From contig OX485808.1 in NCBI GenBank assembly GCA_950295325.1, positions 9,054,501 to 9,118,500 on the forward strand: 64,000 nt of DNA. The letters are read 5' to 3'. The notes below the pieces were generated by a model. The model did no database searches and was not told the DNA's origin. It saw only the letters and a list, made by a program, of their open reading frames with translations. This DNA is from Polytrichum commune. Lineage: Eukaryota > Streptophyta > Polytrichopsida > Polytrichales > Polytrichaceae. Below are positions 34,251 to 47,954 of the stretch, piece by piece. The stretch's first letter is position 1. Each line of letters starts with the position of its first letter. Made by a program: the position numbers and the translations under genes.

Positions 34251-35399
34251 CCGCTTACCCTTAGTTACACATCCATCTACCCCTCCTACCACTACCCACC
34301 CCAACCTTCTCCATACACCGGTTCTATTGCGCACACCATGTAAGCTCTTTGGGTCGAGGAGGTGAGACTTTGAGCCTTGGATTTGGGACGATGGGCCAAC
34401 GCATATGAACACTTGAGCATTTCATGGTTGGTGAGCAAATCGTTGTTGGAAAGAACTAAAAGGTTTGAATTGTGCACATTAATTGGTGCGTTGAAATTGT
34501 TTTCGGGTGGTAAAGGTGTGACCTACCTTTCGGTACACACTACTTTTTATATATTTTGGATGACATTGACTTCCTCTCACTTTGTCCTTGCACTATCATG
34601 GATTTTGTGAACTGCAATGGATAGCATTTTTCGTTTCCATTTCTTGCATGAGCACATTCACATCCATCCACGTAATAGGTAGTGCATGAGGTGAAGTGCA
34701 TTACAAGGTACAAGGACACTATGTGAGGCGGTAACTGAGCATAGGTGTTTGTGTTCATTATAATGCAATCCCCTGAATGCATTACGAGATGTAAAGGTCC
34801 CAGGGCAAAGATAATGCCCTTTCCAGAAGCTTAATGCACTCCGTAATATGTGGGATGCATTACTCAAAGTAAAGGTACCTCAAACTAAAAGGGAAATTTG
34901 GCTTGGGTCTTCACAATATTCTTAAAGGCCCTTTCCATTTTAGTCTATATGGATTCCCAATCACAACCTTTCTCAAAACAAACACCTTCAAATGGAAAGA
35001 TAATAAACTCTATGATCTTAGTAATGTTATGAATCAAGGACGTTCGATTTTGGGTTTCTTTATTAGCTTACGAAGGGTGGGGAATGGATCTATGCGAATG
35101 TAATTTCATGTTTGCACTCACAAAAGCTCTTGCTCATTTTCCATACTTCATTGTGACCTACCGGAAAAATGTTTATGGGGCATATGGCATGTGCCGGAGA
35201 AATTTATTGTTGACTTGACACACAATAAATTGTGAGTCCGTTTTGGGAAATTTGGAAGTCCTTTTTTATATGTTGGATGGGTGAGAGTTGTGCTCATATT
35301 CGCTACTTCCCCCTCTCTCCGGTCTACTTTAAGGTAAACATGCTTTAGATGGATACATTTCTCTTTGCACCCACTTTTCGTAGGATGAAAACACACAAC
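34251..35399. other. No gene recognised
   Basis: Contains repeated 'tgcattac' motifs (34695, 34778, 34855) around a possible small inverted structure at 34680-34870. Open stretches at 34377-34610 and 35148-35468 have no recognisable domains. Confidence 0.4.
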
Positions 35400-35695
35400 C
35401 AAGTTCAACATGATTAGAAAATCCAAATCGTGCCCATAGCCATTTGTCACACAATTTTTGGAAGTCATATGAATATCTCATACATTGTCAAAGCAAAGAT
35501 TCTCGTACTCATTAAGTGGTCATATAATCCCCCCCCTTAAAAAATAAAATTACGTTGATAGTTGATCCAAGACAGTTTGTATATTTGCGCACGTAGTCTA
35601 ATCTTTTTCAAACACATATATTTTGGGTGTCCATTTTTGGATCCACACCATATACCACATAACCACATACCACTCAAATTTAGGTGTCCATATTG
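35400..35695 (+). repeat. Dispersed repeat R3, copy 5
   Basis: Near-complete copy: 'catagccatttgtcac', 'atatgaatatctcata', 'tactcattaagtggtcat', an 8-base C run at 35529-35536, 'ggtgtccatttttggatcc', 'accacataccactcaaat' and 'taggtgtcc'. Confidence 0.6.
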
Positions 35696-36289
35696 TTGGT
35701 ATGTCTACCTTTACCTTGGATGCAATTTAGGTCTCATGGTTTTCCACACGAAAGAATGCCACCACAACAATGATGAAAAGCGTTACAAGCACGCAGCCAC
35801 CCTTGGTGAGTCATATGAACCAACACTTACAACTTTGTGTACCCTCGGTTCATGCACCAAAAGCGGATTTTGCCTTTGATTCACCACTACACGGTTTTCA
35901 TAAGGTATGTGGGTGTTATTTGGCAACTAGTAGTTTTCCTTGTTCTCCATCTTCTATTCAAAAAGTAAAAAAGAAAAGAAAAGAAAAGTGTTTATTGGAG
36001 GTATTTATGTTGTACGGACAAATCTATGATGAATCGTCAACAAAAATTAGATGGAAAATTGGACCTCCCCATGTTTAGTTATGGTTATCGTAATTGCATG
36101 AGTGAGGTTGAATTCTTTGAACAAGTACATCGGTATCCCAAACGTGTTGATTGTTGAGCATACATCAGTTGAACTCTGGAAATTGGAGCAGACTTTTTGT
36201 CTAAGTGGTCACTTATGCCCGATCGTACCATCGTACACGTGTACATTCAAAATCTTCTCATTTTAGACACGTGATTGGGTGAAGAATTG
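35696..36289. other. No gene recognised
   Basis: Short frames only. An AAAAG-rich run lies at 35965-35990. 35930-36070 and 41545-41710 share several scattered words ('gtttattggag', 'gtattcc', 'agatggaaaat'/'agattgaaaat') and may be another weak repeat pair. Confidence 0.35.
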
Positions 36290-36440
36290 TGTGAAGAATC
36301 CTATCTTTACAAAGATGTCATCCATCTCTACACAATCCCAAAGGCAAAGTCCGGTCTTTTTAAAATGTCTTCTATATGGTGTGTGTGTTCTTAGATCCAC
36401 ACCTCAGTCCATAACATTCAAATATAGGTGTCCAATCAAG
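36290..36440 (+). repeat. Dispersed repeat R3, copy 6 (right half)
   Basis: Contains 'gtgtgtgttcttagatccac', 'cataacattcaaatatagg' and 'tgtccaatcaagaaaagtag'. It ends like copy 2 ('tgtccaattaagataagtag'). Confidence 0.5.
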
Positions 36441-36524
36441 AAAAGTAGCCAAACAACACCCTCACACCTTAAAGGTAGATGGGATGTTCAATTTGTCTAA
36501 ATAATCCAATTTTGCTAGGATATG

Positions 36525-36815
36525 AAACACGCAAGTAGTCCAAATTGAGGTTGTCACCACTTTCGCCATACTGATCAAAACTCGCATGCATGTCTTATTC
36601 ATTATCAAAGTGAAGATTTGGGTGCTCGTTAAATAGTCACGTAGTCCCCCCCTCCCCACCCTAATTATGTTGACTATGAAACCTAGAATGATTATCATAT
36701 TTCGAACATGCAACCATATCTCTTTTAAACACACACACATATATATGTTTGGTGTCCGTTCTTGGATCCATTCCCAAACCACATACCACTCAAATATAGG
36801 TGTCCAAATAAGGGT
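36525..36815 (+). repeat. Dispersed repeat R3, copy 7
   Basis: Near-complete copy: 'aattgaggttgtcacc', 'catgtcttattcattatc', 'gaagatttgggtgctcgtt', 'aaatagtcacgtag', a 7-base C run at 36646-36652, 'ggtgtccgttcttggatcc', 'accacataccactcaaat' and 'aggtgtcc'. The minus strand is open for 157 codons across it, but no domain is recognisable. Confidence 0.6.
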
Positions 36816-37719
36816 TGTCTTACTTACTTTAGTACCATGCAGCTTTGACGATGATTCATTCACTGAAAAGTGGGAACGCCATATGTCGGAAAATGATCGA
36901 TTGGAACATTTGAATAAGTTGACATGGCACAACAAAAAGGTGACAAATCAAGGCCTCAACGTTCAATGTATCGTTGTTGAATGTGAGGCCATGGTACAAA
37001 TGATAACATTCAATGTTTCCGAGTTGTTGATCGAAGTGGAGCACTTGATGATCGATTTTGTTCATGTCCAATAATGGTGTGAGAAACATTGGGTTGGTAT
37101 CATGTCTAGGATGTACCTCGTGTGCTATTTTGACCATTGATAACCTAGGCAACCCTTATTTCGTTACTTTTCTTATTCGAACATCCATGTTCCGAGAGTG
37201 GATTGTGGATGGTGTAGTTCCCCAAAAAAAACATGTTCTAAAAGAGATTATATGTCCAATTGAAATCGGACAATGCTCGACTATCCCTATCTCCAGAGGT
37301 AGTAGATTATGCTAATTCTGCTCTTATGATGCTGTTGAAAATGAGGCACACTTTGTGTTAGAGTGTCCCCAGAGTGTCCTCTATATAACCCCATCAAAAG
37401 TAGGCTTCCATCACTATTTTGGAATGTACTATTAGAACACCTCAAATTTCCTTTCAATCGTATCATCGAATTAACATGAGTCTCTATCTCATGGACGCTA
37501 TCGCACATGAGAAAAGTGACTACGGCCTTGATGTTGGATATGCTAACTATCTTGTACAAATCGCATGCATCATATCCTAAGAAAATCGGGTTAGTCGAAA
37601 TAAGGTGCCATTTAAGGACCCCCCCCCCAACCCAAATACTTCACTGACTTGTACACTGCCTAAACCTCAATAAATGCATATGTGGGTTCAAATAATTGTG
37701 AGTGATTGAGCATCACTAA
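36816..37719. other. No gene recognised; 10-base poly-C
   Basis: Open stretches of 80-130 codons overlap on both strands without any recognisable motif. A C run lies at 37619-37628. Confidence 0.4.
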
Positions 37720-38218
37720 GGGCCACTTCACACATGAGACTGAGGGCCCGTGACCATTACACTCCAAGCACCCTCATTGGTGGAAAGGACGGAGCCGGTC
37801 CAAGTTCGCTTCACACTACGCTTGAGGGACCAACGGAGTACGTGAATGCAAGATGGATGTAAAGTCCACATGGGCTCCTACATGGCATCGAATGGATCAT
37901 GTTTCATGGTCACTTGGACTATTTTCAAAAACCACCTCTTGGAGGTAGGCCTAACACAAAACCGGGAGACCATGGCACTCCAAACGCTCACAACCGTTGA
38001 TTTAATCTAGTTTATCATGTGTGAGGACCCGCATGAAGAGAAATTCATTGAAATAGCATTTGGTTGAGGGCCCAATCACATATGGCTTCACACTACACTT
38101 GAGGGTCCGTGACCACACTTCATGATTTTGGAGGTGTGTTGGGACGGCCTTTGGACACTTTCTTTTGGGCTCTCACAATTTCATGGTCACGGCTCTTGGC
38201 TTGTGGGTGAAGTGGCCC
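37720..38218 (-). mobile_element. Tourist-like MITE family A, copy 5
   Basis: 499 bp, flanked by perfect TAA (37717-37719, 38219-38221). Ends are GGGCCACTTCACAC and GGTGAAGTGGCCC. It is close to the family consensus and useful as a reference copy. No coding content. Confidence 0.9.
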
Positions 38219-41200
38219 TAAGACTGAGGTTGGGTATATGTGTACAAAGCGGACCTTGATCTACATATGCATCATAAGTCCCCTAAGTGGATTATTGCAT
38301 ACAAGCGTGCCTCTAATTCACTCATTAGAAGTGCTTTGACATAGTATGTAGGTTAAATGTTACTTTTTCTTTTCTTTTTTTCTTTCAAGAAAATGTGATC
38401 TCCAAGGGTGACAGGGGTTTAGTGCAATCGAATAAACTCTATGAAAGCAATGAAGGATGGAGTTACATAATTGGAGTGAGAAAACTAAAATAAATAAAAG
38501 TCACCTACATATTTAAACAACAAATTTCAAAGAAACCGCACATTAGATAAGCCGCACATTAGCGAGTCTTTATGGGAAAAGTAAACATATTATAAGAAGT
38601 AGATGAAGAGGAAGAGCCAGTGTTTGTTTTACCCTAACATGCGATGTATGTTCACCGCCTCTAGTCCATGTCTGTGTAGTCATGGGGGGCAGAGGTGGCT
38701 TAGTGCTTATTTTCACATATGAACTGCAAAGGTAGACGATCTATTATTTAGACCAATGTAGGTGGTCCTAGATGCAAAGATAATACAAAGCTCTTAGGAT
38801 CATCTCATAAACCAAAGCCGGGTATGTGTCGTAAGACGAGTATTCAAGGGTCTTGGTGATGCCTTTGAGAGTTTCGCAGGGTATGGGACATGTATGAAGC
38901 CATGGTTTAGGCTTCACATCATATTTTATTTTGTTGTAGTGCTCTTGTTGAGTTTTTCATAGCCTTTTTCTTTTTCTTTTAATTTTTTGTAATGGTTTCA
39001 ATGTTTATAAGTGCCTTCTAATACTTGGACTTTGGATGGTTGAAACGGTTGTTAGAACCACACTACGCATGCATGTATTGTTGTCTTCTTTAAGTTCTAG
39101 TAAAACTCAAACTTCAAAGTTGTATGAAATATAGAGTATGCATAAATTTTTTTTAAAAAAAAACCACTGTTGTTTACAATAACATCAATCCTCATGGAGA
39201 ACACTACAATTCAAAATTTAAGTAAAGGATCCGCCCCAAAAACGTTTTCTTCATACTAAACTTGGCTCCCTAATAGAAAAATCTTTGCTCACACATGGTG
39301 CTCTTATTCTACATTAAGTGTCCCCCCCCCCCCCCCCCAACATAGTGGGTGGCACCCAAGAATTTGATGCCATTGTTAGCTTCAAGACCCCAAATGAGTC
39401 TAATGGCATCTTTAAACCATATTAATTCATGAACTTATAGGGGGAGTGTCTTTAACAAGGATGGATGAGAGATTTTCTTACATATGACATGGGTAATAAT
39501 TATGGACAATAGTGTTGGATAGGAGAGCTTGAGCTTGAAAGGGAATGAACTTTCATTCAAGAAAAAAAGAAAAAGAAAAAAGAAGAAGATAGAAAGCTTG
39601 TTGTTGGTGTGGACTTGAGGTTTCAAATGGATATTACATGTTTTCATAGTGGCTACTCTTATTACTTAAACATTAAAAAGAAAATTGGAATCTCATGCAC
39701 AAAGTTCAATGTATCCACTCATGCAACAATCCAAATGGATAAAATGTAATGACAACCACATTCCAACTTGCATGTTTGACAACAAGACAAATATGCTCTC
39801 ATACAGTGCCCTCCTTTACTCATGAAAATGCTCAACCAACATGTCCAAAGCTTGGTAGACATTGGGCGAGGTCTAATTTCTTTTGCAAGAATGGCCGACT
39901 CATGGTGATGTATGCTCTCTATATACTAGCTTAGTATATATGGGGTTATATCTATGTATCTATATGTGGATATAGATATAGATATAGATATAGGTATGTG
40001 ATTTAATAGCTTAAAGTGCCCCCAACCCCATTTGGCCCCTTGTGGAAGTCACACCGCCATGATTTAGTTCGTAAGTACATAGAAACTACACTAAATATTT
40101 CATTCATTGTGGCATTGAGACTAGAGTGCCATGTTCATAGGAGTGGGCTTTGTGACTTGTCATGTAACCCTAAGTGTCATCATGTGACAATCTCTCTAGT
40201 TGCCATCAAGTGATTGCAAGACAAATAGTGTGGATTGGTGATGAATAGGTTGGATCACACAAGGTGACCTTACCTAGCACTTGATTTCCAGTGCACCCTA
40301 CCACCTATGGTCCACCCAATCCGTGACCCAATCCCAGTGGGGGTAAATGGGTGAACTGGATATTTTCAACAAACCATGTGGAATGCTAGAGACTTGCCCT
40401 TAGAGTATATAGGTGTTGGTAAACTTGTCTACACCTGTTCAAGGTGTTTACCTTCAAAAGGCTTCAAAAGGAGGCAATAATCGTCAAAGCCCCACTAAAT
40501 TTTGTAATGCCCATTTTACATATAAAGTTCAACCAAGTAAGAAAAATGAAGCAACACCAAGATCCATGCTTGTGGAAGCATTGGAGTCATGTTTCTTCCT
40601 TCTTTTCTTTTCTTTTCTTTCTCTTTCTTTCACGAACCACACTTGATGAGATGTGCAGTGCACTGTGGAAGCATGGTAAACCCTAAGCCTACCCAGTTTG
40701 TTGTTAGCTCATTCCAATTGGATCACTCAACTAATGCAAATCTCAATTCGGCAGAAAGATGAAAATCTCATGACTATACAATATTAATATGTGCTCTCAC
40801 CCTCTCATAACATCACCCAGCAAAGTAAGGGTCTTCCTACATCACCGGGCTGACACAATAGCATGGAGTGTACAAATCTACAAGTTGTTATGATTATACT
40901 CCTAGGATTCCGTGACCTACTCAACTGAATGTATATGCTGACTAATGTTGGTATACCTAAAGGTTGGTGTTGCAAAAGTTTTAACCCACGCCGTCACAAG
41001 ACGCCGGGCCCCAACGTATTTTGTTCGATAGCTCCCCACCCACACACCACAACCAAGAGCCATCATGTGCTCGTTCCTCTCCTACCAACAACTCATGGCC
41101 CAAACTTGAAAGTGATGGACTCGGGGAACAAACTAGTATAATAAAACAAAGAAATCGAAGAAGAGCTTTGAGCTTTGCTTGCCTCATTTTGGAAAAAACC

Positions 41201-42529
41201 AAGGCCGTCATCAATGGCAGGCTACTTGAATGTGCATGCGACAAAACGACATGGATGGTGTTGAAACATAGGGCAACCAAAAAGTGTGTACCAAAAGGGA
41301 CAACGTGAGTCATAGATTTGCTATTCGATTTTTTGCATCATTTATAGATCCATGGAATCAATCAAAATAACCCATTTCTCAATTTGTATGTGAATTGCAA
41401 TTGAAATGAAATGAAATCGATTTGAAGCACAAGAAGCCAAAAGGCTTATGGGACTCATAGTACGTCAAGGTGGTGTCCAAAAGGTTGATTCCCTAGAGTA
41501 ACGGTGTGCAGTAGCTTTGATACGATAGAGGCTATTATCAACTTGATGGTCCACATGGAAGAAAGAAGGTCAGGTGTGCATGTGTTGTTTGGTTTGTATT
41601 CCTTGTTTTTCTTATCTTTTATTGATCAGAGATACATCCAGTTTTTGTGTTGTGTTGGCAAATATGTGATGAAACATCAGTGGAAACTAGATTGAAAATT
41701 AGATGGTCCTTGAATTAGTCATGGTTGGCGGAAGTGCACGTTTGTTGATTCCTTCAACGAGTTCACATGTCCTCCCGATTGTGTTCCCCATTGAGAGTGG
41801 AGTACTCAATACAATTCATAGACGCAACCCAATCTCTTTTAGCATGTGTCTTTATGGTGTTTGTTCTTTACGCACACACAAATTAAATACATATGTATGA
41901 GAAAGAAAAGTAACCAAATAACACACACACACACACAAAAGTGTATGTATATTCATATTCCATAAATTAACAATGTTTGTGGGGTAGTGTGTGTGGTATT
42001 AAATCCCGAAACATGCACTATTTTGCCAAATCTTAAAATTAATGAGGGTTGAAACTTTTATTGACTAATACTGAGGTCATGAATACATGCTCATTTACCA
42101 TAGATTTCAAGAAAATTAGTGCATGCTCTGAGATGTTTGTAGAGTGCATAACTTGCTTGGATGAGCTTGAAGAGGCTTCTTCTTCTTCTTCTTCTTCTAC
42201 TCAGTAGGCGCCACTCAGTCCTTAGGTATCTCCTAACACTAAGAGATTGAAGAGAGCTTGCTTTGAGAGTTTCTGGGACTTTGACACTTTGGGCTTTCAA
42301 AACCCTAGAACTTTTGGTAGGACTAATTTCATAGCATAAAGAAATTTAATATTACCTTCATTAAATTCTTACACACACTATTAGCCCACCCTCACCAAAT
42401 GGGATAATCAATGTAGACAATGCAAAGTGACCTCTAGTTTCTCTCAAAGTGTTGGAAACATGTTACTTTGATTGATAAAATAAATAAAAATATAACTTCT
42501 ACTACAAGTGAAGTTTATTCGATGTCTTA
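38219..42529. other. No gene recognised; several simple repeats
   Basis: Contains poly-C at 39322-39338 (17 bases), an ATAGAT run at 39970-39995, (AC)8 at 41920-41936 and (TTC)n at 42176-42199. Part of 41800-41910 weakly resembles R3. No coding motif, RNA gene or transposon terminus was supported. Confidence 0.45.
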
Positions 42530-42890
42530 CTAATATATGATAGGTGATTGCACGGCATCAATATACAATATCAATAATGATATCAAAGAACCTAGTACCC
42601 GACTAGTACTAAAATTGTGGGCTCAATCAACTATTGATACTTGGTGGGTATCACAAGATGGGAGAATCTTTGCAAATATGAATAGTTATTTGTTTCACTA
42701 CCATCCAGTTTATACCATGTTGATACAAGAGTAACCTAATCTAGGTGTGAAGATTCTTGCTTGGTATATAGACGTGAATGGTATTGATAATAAAAATATA
42801 CTCATATACTCATATTGGCATACCGGTATCCCCAAAAATGTGAAATCCTCATTATGTATATCTAAGTGGTGTAAAAAAGGAAAGAAAGAA
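42530..42890 (+). repeat. Dispersed repeat R10, related to the 218-bp array
   Basis: Its first part ('ataggtgattgca(c/t)gg(c/t)atc', 'caatatcaataa', 'tcaaagaacc') matches the 218-bp unit at 48402-49220. Its second part ('gaaggttcttgc(a/t)tggtat', 'gaatggtattga', 'aaa(t/c)cctcattat') matches 49350-49490. This copy is single, so the tandem array probably grew from such a dispersed element. Confidence 0.55.
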
Positions 42891-45800
42891 AAATGATAGG
42901 CCCAACATCGGGTTACATATAATTGAGGTGTTGTATTCTATGCATGCCATTCCTCATACTTTGTAGATGAGTACATGGTCAAGGTAGACTAGATGTTTGT
43001 GGATTCTATGAAACATTTTTTTTATCCCCATGCCATTGAGGTAGGCTTATTGAAGTATGAGAGCCTTAAGTCTCACTACTATAGACTTGGTCTATTTAAC
43101 CCCGACATGACAAGAGGCTCCAACTCTAATCGAATGTATGTTAAATTTTTTTGATTTAGAGACTTTATTTGGAGTTGACATGTGACAATAGATAAGTTGT
43201 AAAGAGTAAATGACAAAAAAAACCATCCATCCATCCATTCATCCATTTATATGGAATAAAATATGATTCTCCTTAATCTTCACCAAATCATTTTAGAAGC
43301 ATTTTTTCTTGGTCAAAAGAGAATTAGAATTTTAAAATAAACGAAACCTACTTGATCATTGACACGATTGGCTAAAAGTTAAGATTTGTAACCTCGTGAG
43401 AAATGCCCAAAATATATATATGTCAATACCCCTTAATACTTTCCTCAAATAATAATTTTTTGGTACAAATACACTTGAATGAAGAGTTCCATATTATAGA
43501 GTTCTTCATAGATACTCTATGTTGGTTTCTTCAAGATGGTGTAAACTATAATGGACATTGAGAAAAAATATTTGAAAAACACTCACAACCACTTTTTGGC
43601 TTCTTATGCATTTAGGGTTTATTTTGTAATATGATCCACATTATAAGATCTAAATACATAATTTTCAACATCGTTCCAATCAACACATGTTTCTCGTAAG
43701 TCCATACAACCCTTCATTATGAATTAATCTTTTCTTTTCACATGGATGACCTTCTCACTCACCTTTTTTGTATGTTTGTTAGGTATATTCATGATTGTAT
43801 TGTGGGGACTTCCAAACTGGATGTCCAATGAAGAAGAGTGACCACATAAGAGCTTCTCCACCACTAGCATCTCCCTCCAACAAATGGTCAAAGGCAAGAT
43901 ACGCACAAGGATCACTGCCATGTCCCTTCGCACCTACCCAAAAGGATACTTCACATTAATTTGGAAGTTAACATTACTTAGTTGATGAGCTATGTTCAAC
44001 TGCCTTGACTTCATATTCAGTATGAGATAGTGGGGCTTTGGCAACCAAAGTTTTTATTCTCGAATCTACTACACATCTCATCAGCCGAGTAATTTTATGA
44101 AGGACCAAATATGAGAAGGCATTCTAATTTGATGCATGACAAGAGAGAGTCCTCTACCATCGTCAAATTTCATGTAAATGGTAGAAAGGCTCTTCCTCAT
44201 AACACTTTCTAGGTGCAACAACCTCTAGAAAACTTGATTTGGAAGGTCAAAGGGTCTCACAAACCTCCTATCCCAAAAACTTAAGGAATAGTAAGGATGT
44301 CACCTCTATTCTTGCAAAGCTATGACACTCGCACAAGATCTTCATGAAGCACTTTGTCTTGTGTATCATAAGTTGTTCCCGAGGTCATTGTATTTTAGCA
44401 GCTACACGGTAAAAAGCTATAGCAACACGTAACTCCGAATGGGAACCTAGGCTAACTAGACAAAACGGTGTAGCTAAGTCTAAATATGCATCATTAATTA
44501 GTAATTTCAAAGACTTTCTTCCGTAAGTAGAATAAAATTTTAGGTTATTCTATTTGGTATTCTTGAATAGTCAAGTTGCGGTGGTGGTGCCATTGTCATG
44601 CTCCCCTCTTGTCTCACAAAGGATCCCTCCACCTTGCCGTTTACATGTACAAATGGGCATTTTAGGGCAGAGGTGCTCCTGAGGTGCTTCAAAGATGACA
44701 TACATGACGTACTAGTGCTCTTATACCTTTCAATAGTAGCAAGATGTGCTCCTTGGGCAGGGTTGTATATCACGTGTGACAAAGGGTATTATTGTAGGGA
44801 GTATTTTGATGGTTCGGACTAATTAAACAAATTGTTCAATTATTTAATTATCCAATTCATGGTGTTTTAAGGGTCCATATAATTGTATGGGGGGGGCAAG
44901 TTATTTTCTCAAATCCTTCATTTATTATGATGCATTGAAGTAAATTAGGAAGAAATTTAAATTTAAATATCAAAGGCATGGATAATTTTAACAGTTTGAG
45001 TGCCAAAATCAAGATTGAATTATGAAGGAATGGCACTAAAAACATTGTGTTCCTAATAGCGACTGCTTTTGTATTGATGATTGTAAATTCTAAGCTTCAA
45101 TAACTTCGATTTTATCATTTTAGATATGTTGCCATTACACACTCAACTGCACAAACAACACACAAATGTTCCATTAACAACATGAAGACAATTTATCCAC
45201 ATGGTATATAATTTCTAAAAAAAATCATTTGGATATGTTATATATGGTCTATGTTCGTTATAATCTAACATGGCATATTTTATCCATCATATACTACCTC
45301 CAACAAAATTCAAAAAATTTAGATATAAATAATAAACTGCACCATATCTTTGGTCGCACCATTCCAATCAATTTTTTTTAAAAGCCACATCCCTTCCCTA
45401 CAAAGCAACTAGATGATGGTCAACTTCCAAAGAAAGAGGATGTGATTTTAAACACTTTGATTTCATGGCTGCACTGTGTGTCGAAAACTCCAAAGTACAT
45501 GGCATGTGCGCTCCCTGTAATGTGGAATGTGATAAATAAAGGACAATATTCTCGCTTGATACTTGGTCCCACGGAACGCAACAAAGGATATAGGTATTAG
45601 TTATGGCAAAGACACAACCCAATATTATTGTAGGATGCATTCGGTTTGACATAGTTTTATAAAACATTGGGGCACGGATGAAATAAAATCCATTGCATAG
45701 AGGAAAAAACGTGGTAACCATCCCATGCCCGGGAAGGCACACAATGCTAATAAAAACTACCCAAAATGGGCCCCATATTTTGACATATAAGTTGACACAT

Positions 45801-47634
45801 GCTATCAAACCCTACAACAAAATGCTGCGTGCAAATTACTTTTCAGCACTCAAAGTGATGCACCAAACATCACTCTAGAGTTCACTATATATACAATTCA
45901 AACCCTAACTTTCCAAGCCTATGAATGGTTGTTTTGAGTGCATTTCATGGAATGATAGTTGTGGAAACTTTCTAGACAAGTTTTGGGGTTAAAAGGGGGT
46001 TAATCCATAGGATCTTGAAAACATGAGAGATGAGCTATTTTGAGGGAAAAGATTGGGCTGGAATAACTCTTTGGATGTTCATATTATAATAATTGAAGGA
46101 AGGGATGCACGAGAAAATGTCATATTTTATCCCCAAGAAAACATCTTTGACCAATCAAAGTCAACTAGAAAATGAGCGGACTGATTGTGTGATCCACATG
46201 ATGGGAACAACTCAAATAGTTGAGCCACTACCACAAATTTTCATGCTAGAATGTGAAAACCACCTTGCATTTGGAGTATGTAAATCGTCCCGTATTTCTA
46301 ACCAAACATGTGAGAACAAGTTCCCAAAAATCAACAATTGTGCAAATGTTAGATTGAATGATCAATGTGAGCACAAAGGCTCTTTTAACATGAACGTCAG
46401 CAAATATATTAAAAACAAACATCATTGATGTTCATGCAAAGTTTGCATTGGAGTGGCAACCATTGGTCAAAGTCAACACCCTCAAATGAGCACCCAACAC
46501 CACCAAAACACGACCACTTCCCACTTTGACATAAAATTTCACATTCTAATCATCTACAAAGTGCCCAGCTCATGTGCCTATGGGTAGATATCCATGCTAG
46601 CTTGATGTTTATAGTTATTTAGATTGTGGATGAATGTGTTAGGTGGAGTTGATGTAGGGAGGAAATCATCCATCAACCAAAAATGGGTTGCTTGGGAAGT
46701 TCAGGGTTAATGTAGGCCACACTATTCATCAACGGCCCACAACAATGAACATTAATGTGAGCCACATGGTTTTATCTAGTAACACATTTTCTCACTGAAG
46801 TTTATTATCATGAACCACATGATTTATCACAAACGTATATCAATGGGGATCATTGCAAATAGAGCATTATTATTTTTATTTTTTTATTTTTTTTTCTGTG
46901 ACAAGAGTGCTCCAATGAGTTGTAAACATGAAAGCATGTCACTTTTCAAGAGTATGGAAATTAATGTGACCCATAATGGCACATTCATTCCAACGCCTTA
47001 TTAAGCTATATTTGTAGTATAGTCACTACACCAAATAAGGTTATTAGTGTGATCTTTTGAATAGAGCCACTTATTAACGTGTTGATTTGTGGTTCCAAAT
47101 TACTGGGATGAGATCAAATTCACTTTTTGACACGTGAAGATACATGGATTTGTGTGAGAGCGTGTCTTCTTACTTATTTGACGCTATGATGTATTCATTC
47201 CACTCATCAAGGTCCAATATTATAGTCAGTACCACAACAAGCCATCTAGTCACAGGAGTGCTTTGCCCTATTATTATCATGCACACGTGGCTAATTCCAG
47301 TCGGATGTCCAACCAAGGCCAAACTTTGGCTCATTGTTTGGACCACTTGGGATCAACACTCACTTTAACTTAAAATTGGACTCCACTAGAAGAGCGAGTT
47401 ACTAACACCATTGAATCACAACACATATGTGGCCGGATCTGGCTGGTTGCCAAACTTTGGGCCCATTCCGAAGACCACCCCTAGATTCCTTCCTTCATGC
47501 CAAAGTTAATAAAAATAAGTTATCATGAATAGTCGTAAAAATTTAGAGGAATTAACGTTCGTCACACTATGACCCAAAGCTCTATGAGTCGTCAGTGGCT
47601 CGTTTTCTTAATTGGGCCCCCCATATTTGACTGG
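42891..47634. other. No gene recognised
   Basis: Short frames on both strands without domains. T-runs lie near 46865-46895 and a G run at 44890-44896. Scattered 'atgtg(g/a)gccaca' words (46700-46770) also occur at about 58530-58580, hinting at one more diffuse repeat. Confidence 0.4.
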
Positions 47635-47910
47635 TATCTGGTTCGGTGAGGATCAAAGAACAAAGAACAAAAACACACATGCTTAAAAAACAAATTGAAC
47701 TACACCTTCAAACAATAATAACTACAATACTCTACACTCAATAAAGAACATAATTGGGAGGACCGTTGTATCCAGTTAAGAAATCAACAAACACCCACTT
47801 CCGATAACCACAACTAAACCAAAGAAGCTCCAATTCCCAATCCAATTTCTGCAGATGTTTCATCGTAGATTTGCTAATGCAACACAAGCTTTATTGTGTA
47901 AACACACCTT
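47635..47910 (+). repeat. Dispersed repeat R6, copy 1
   Basis: Aligns with 59975-60240: 'ggttc(g/a)(g/a)tgaggat', 'cttcaaa', 'ac(a/t)ctc(t/c)acact', 'caacaaac(a/c)', 'acttcc(g/a)ata(a/t)(c/t)ca(c/t)aactaaa', 'gatttg(c/t)(t/c)aa(t/c)gcaac', 'ttgtgtaaac'. Class unknown. Confidence 0.55.
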
Positions 47911-47940
47911 TAAATTCAGTGCGAAGGGCACGTGTGGGGT

Positions 47941-47954
47941 GGGGGGGGGGGGGG
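47941..47954. repeat. 14-base poly-G
   Basis: Uninterrupted G run after 'cgtgtggggt'. It is the plus-strand counterpart of the many C runs in the window. Confidence 0.95.

Noticed and set aside
35148-35468. 106-codon minus-strand open stretch
   Set aside because: No recognised motif; the end overlaps the start of an R3 copy.
36462-36935. 157-codon open stretch on the minus strand as a host gene
   Set aside because: It lies across an R3 repeat copy, has no recognisable domain and no supporting splice or start context; similar stretches occur in other R3 copies.
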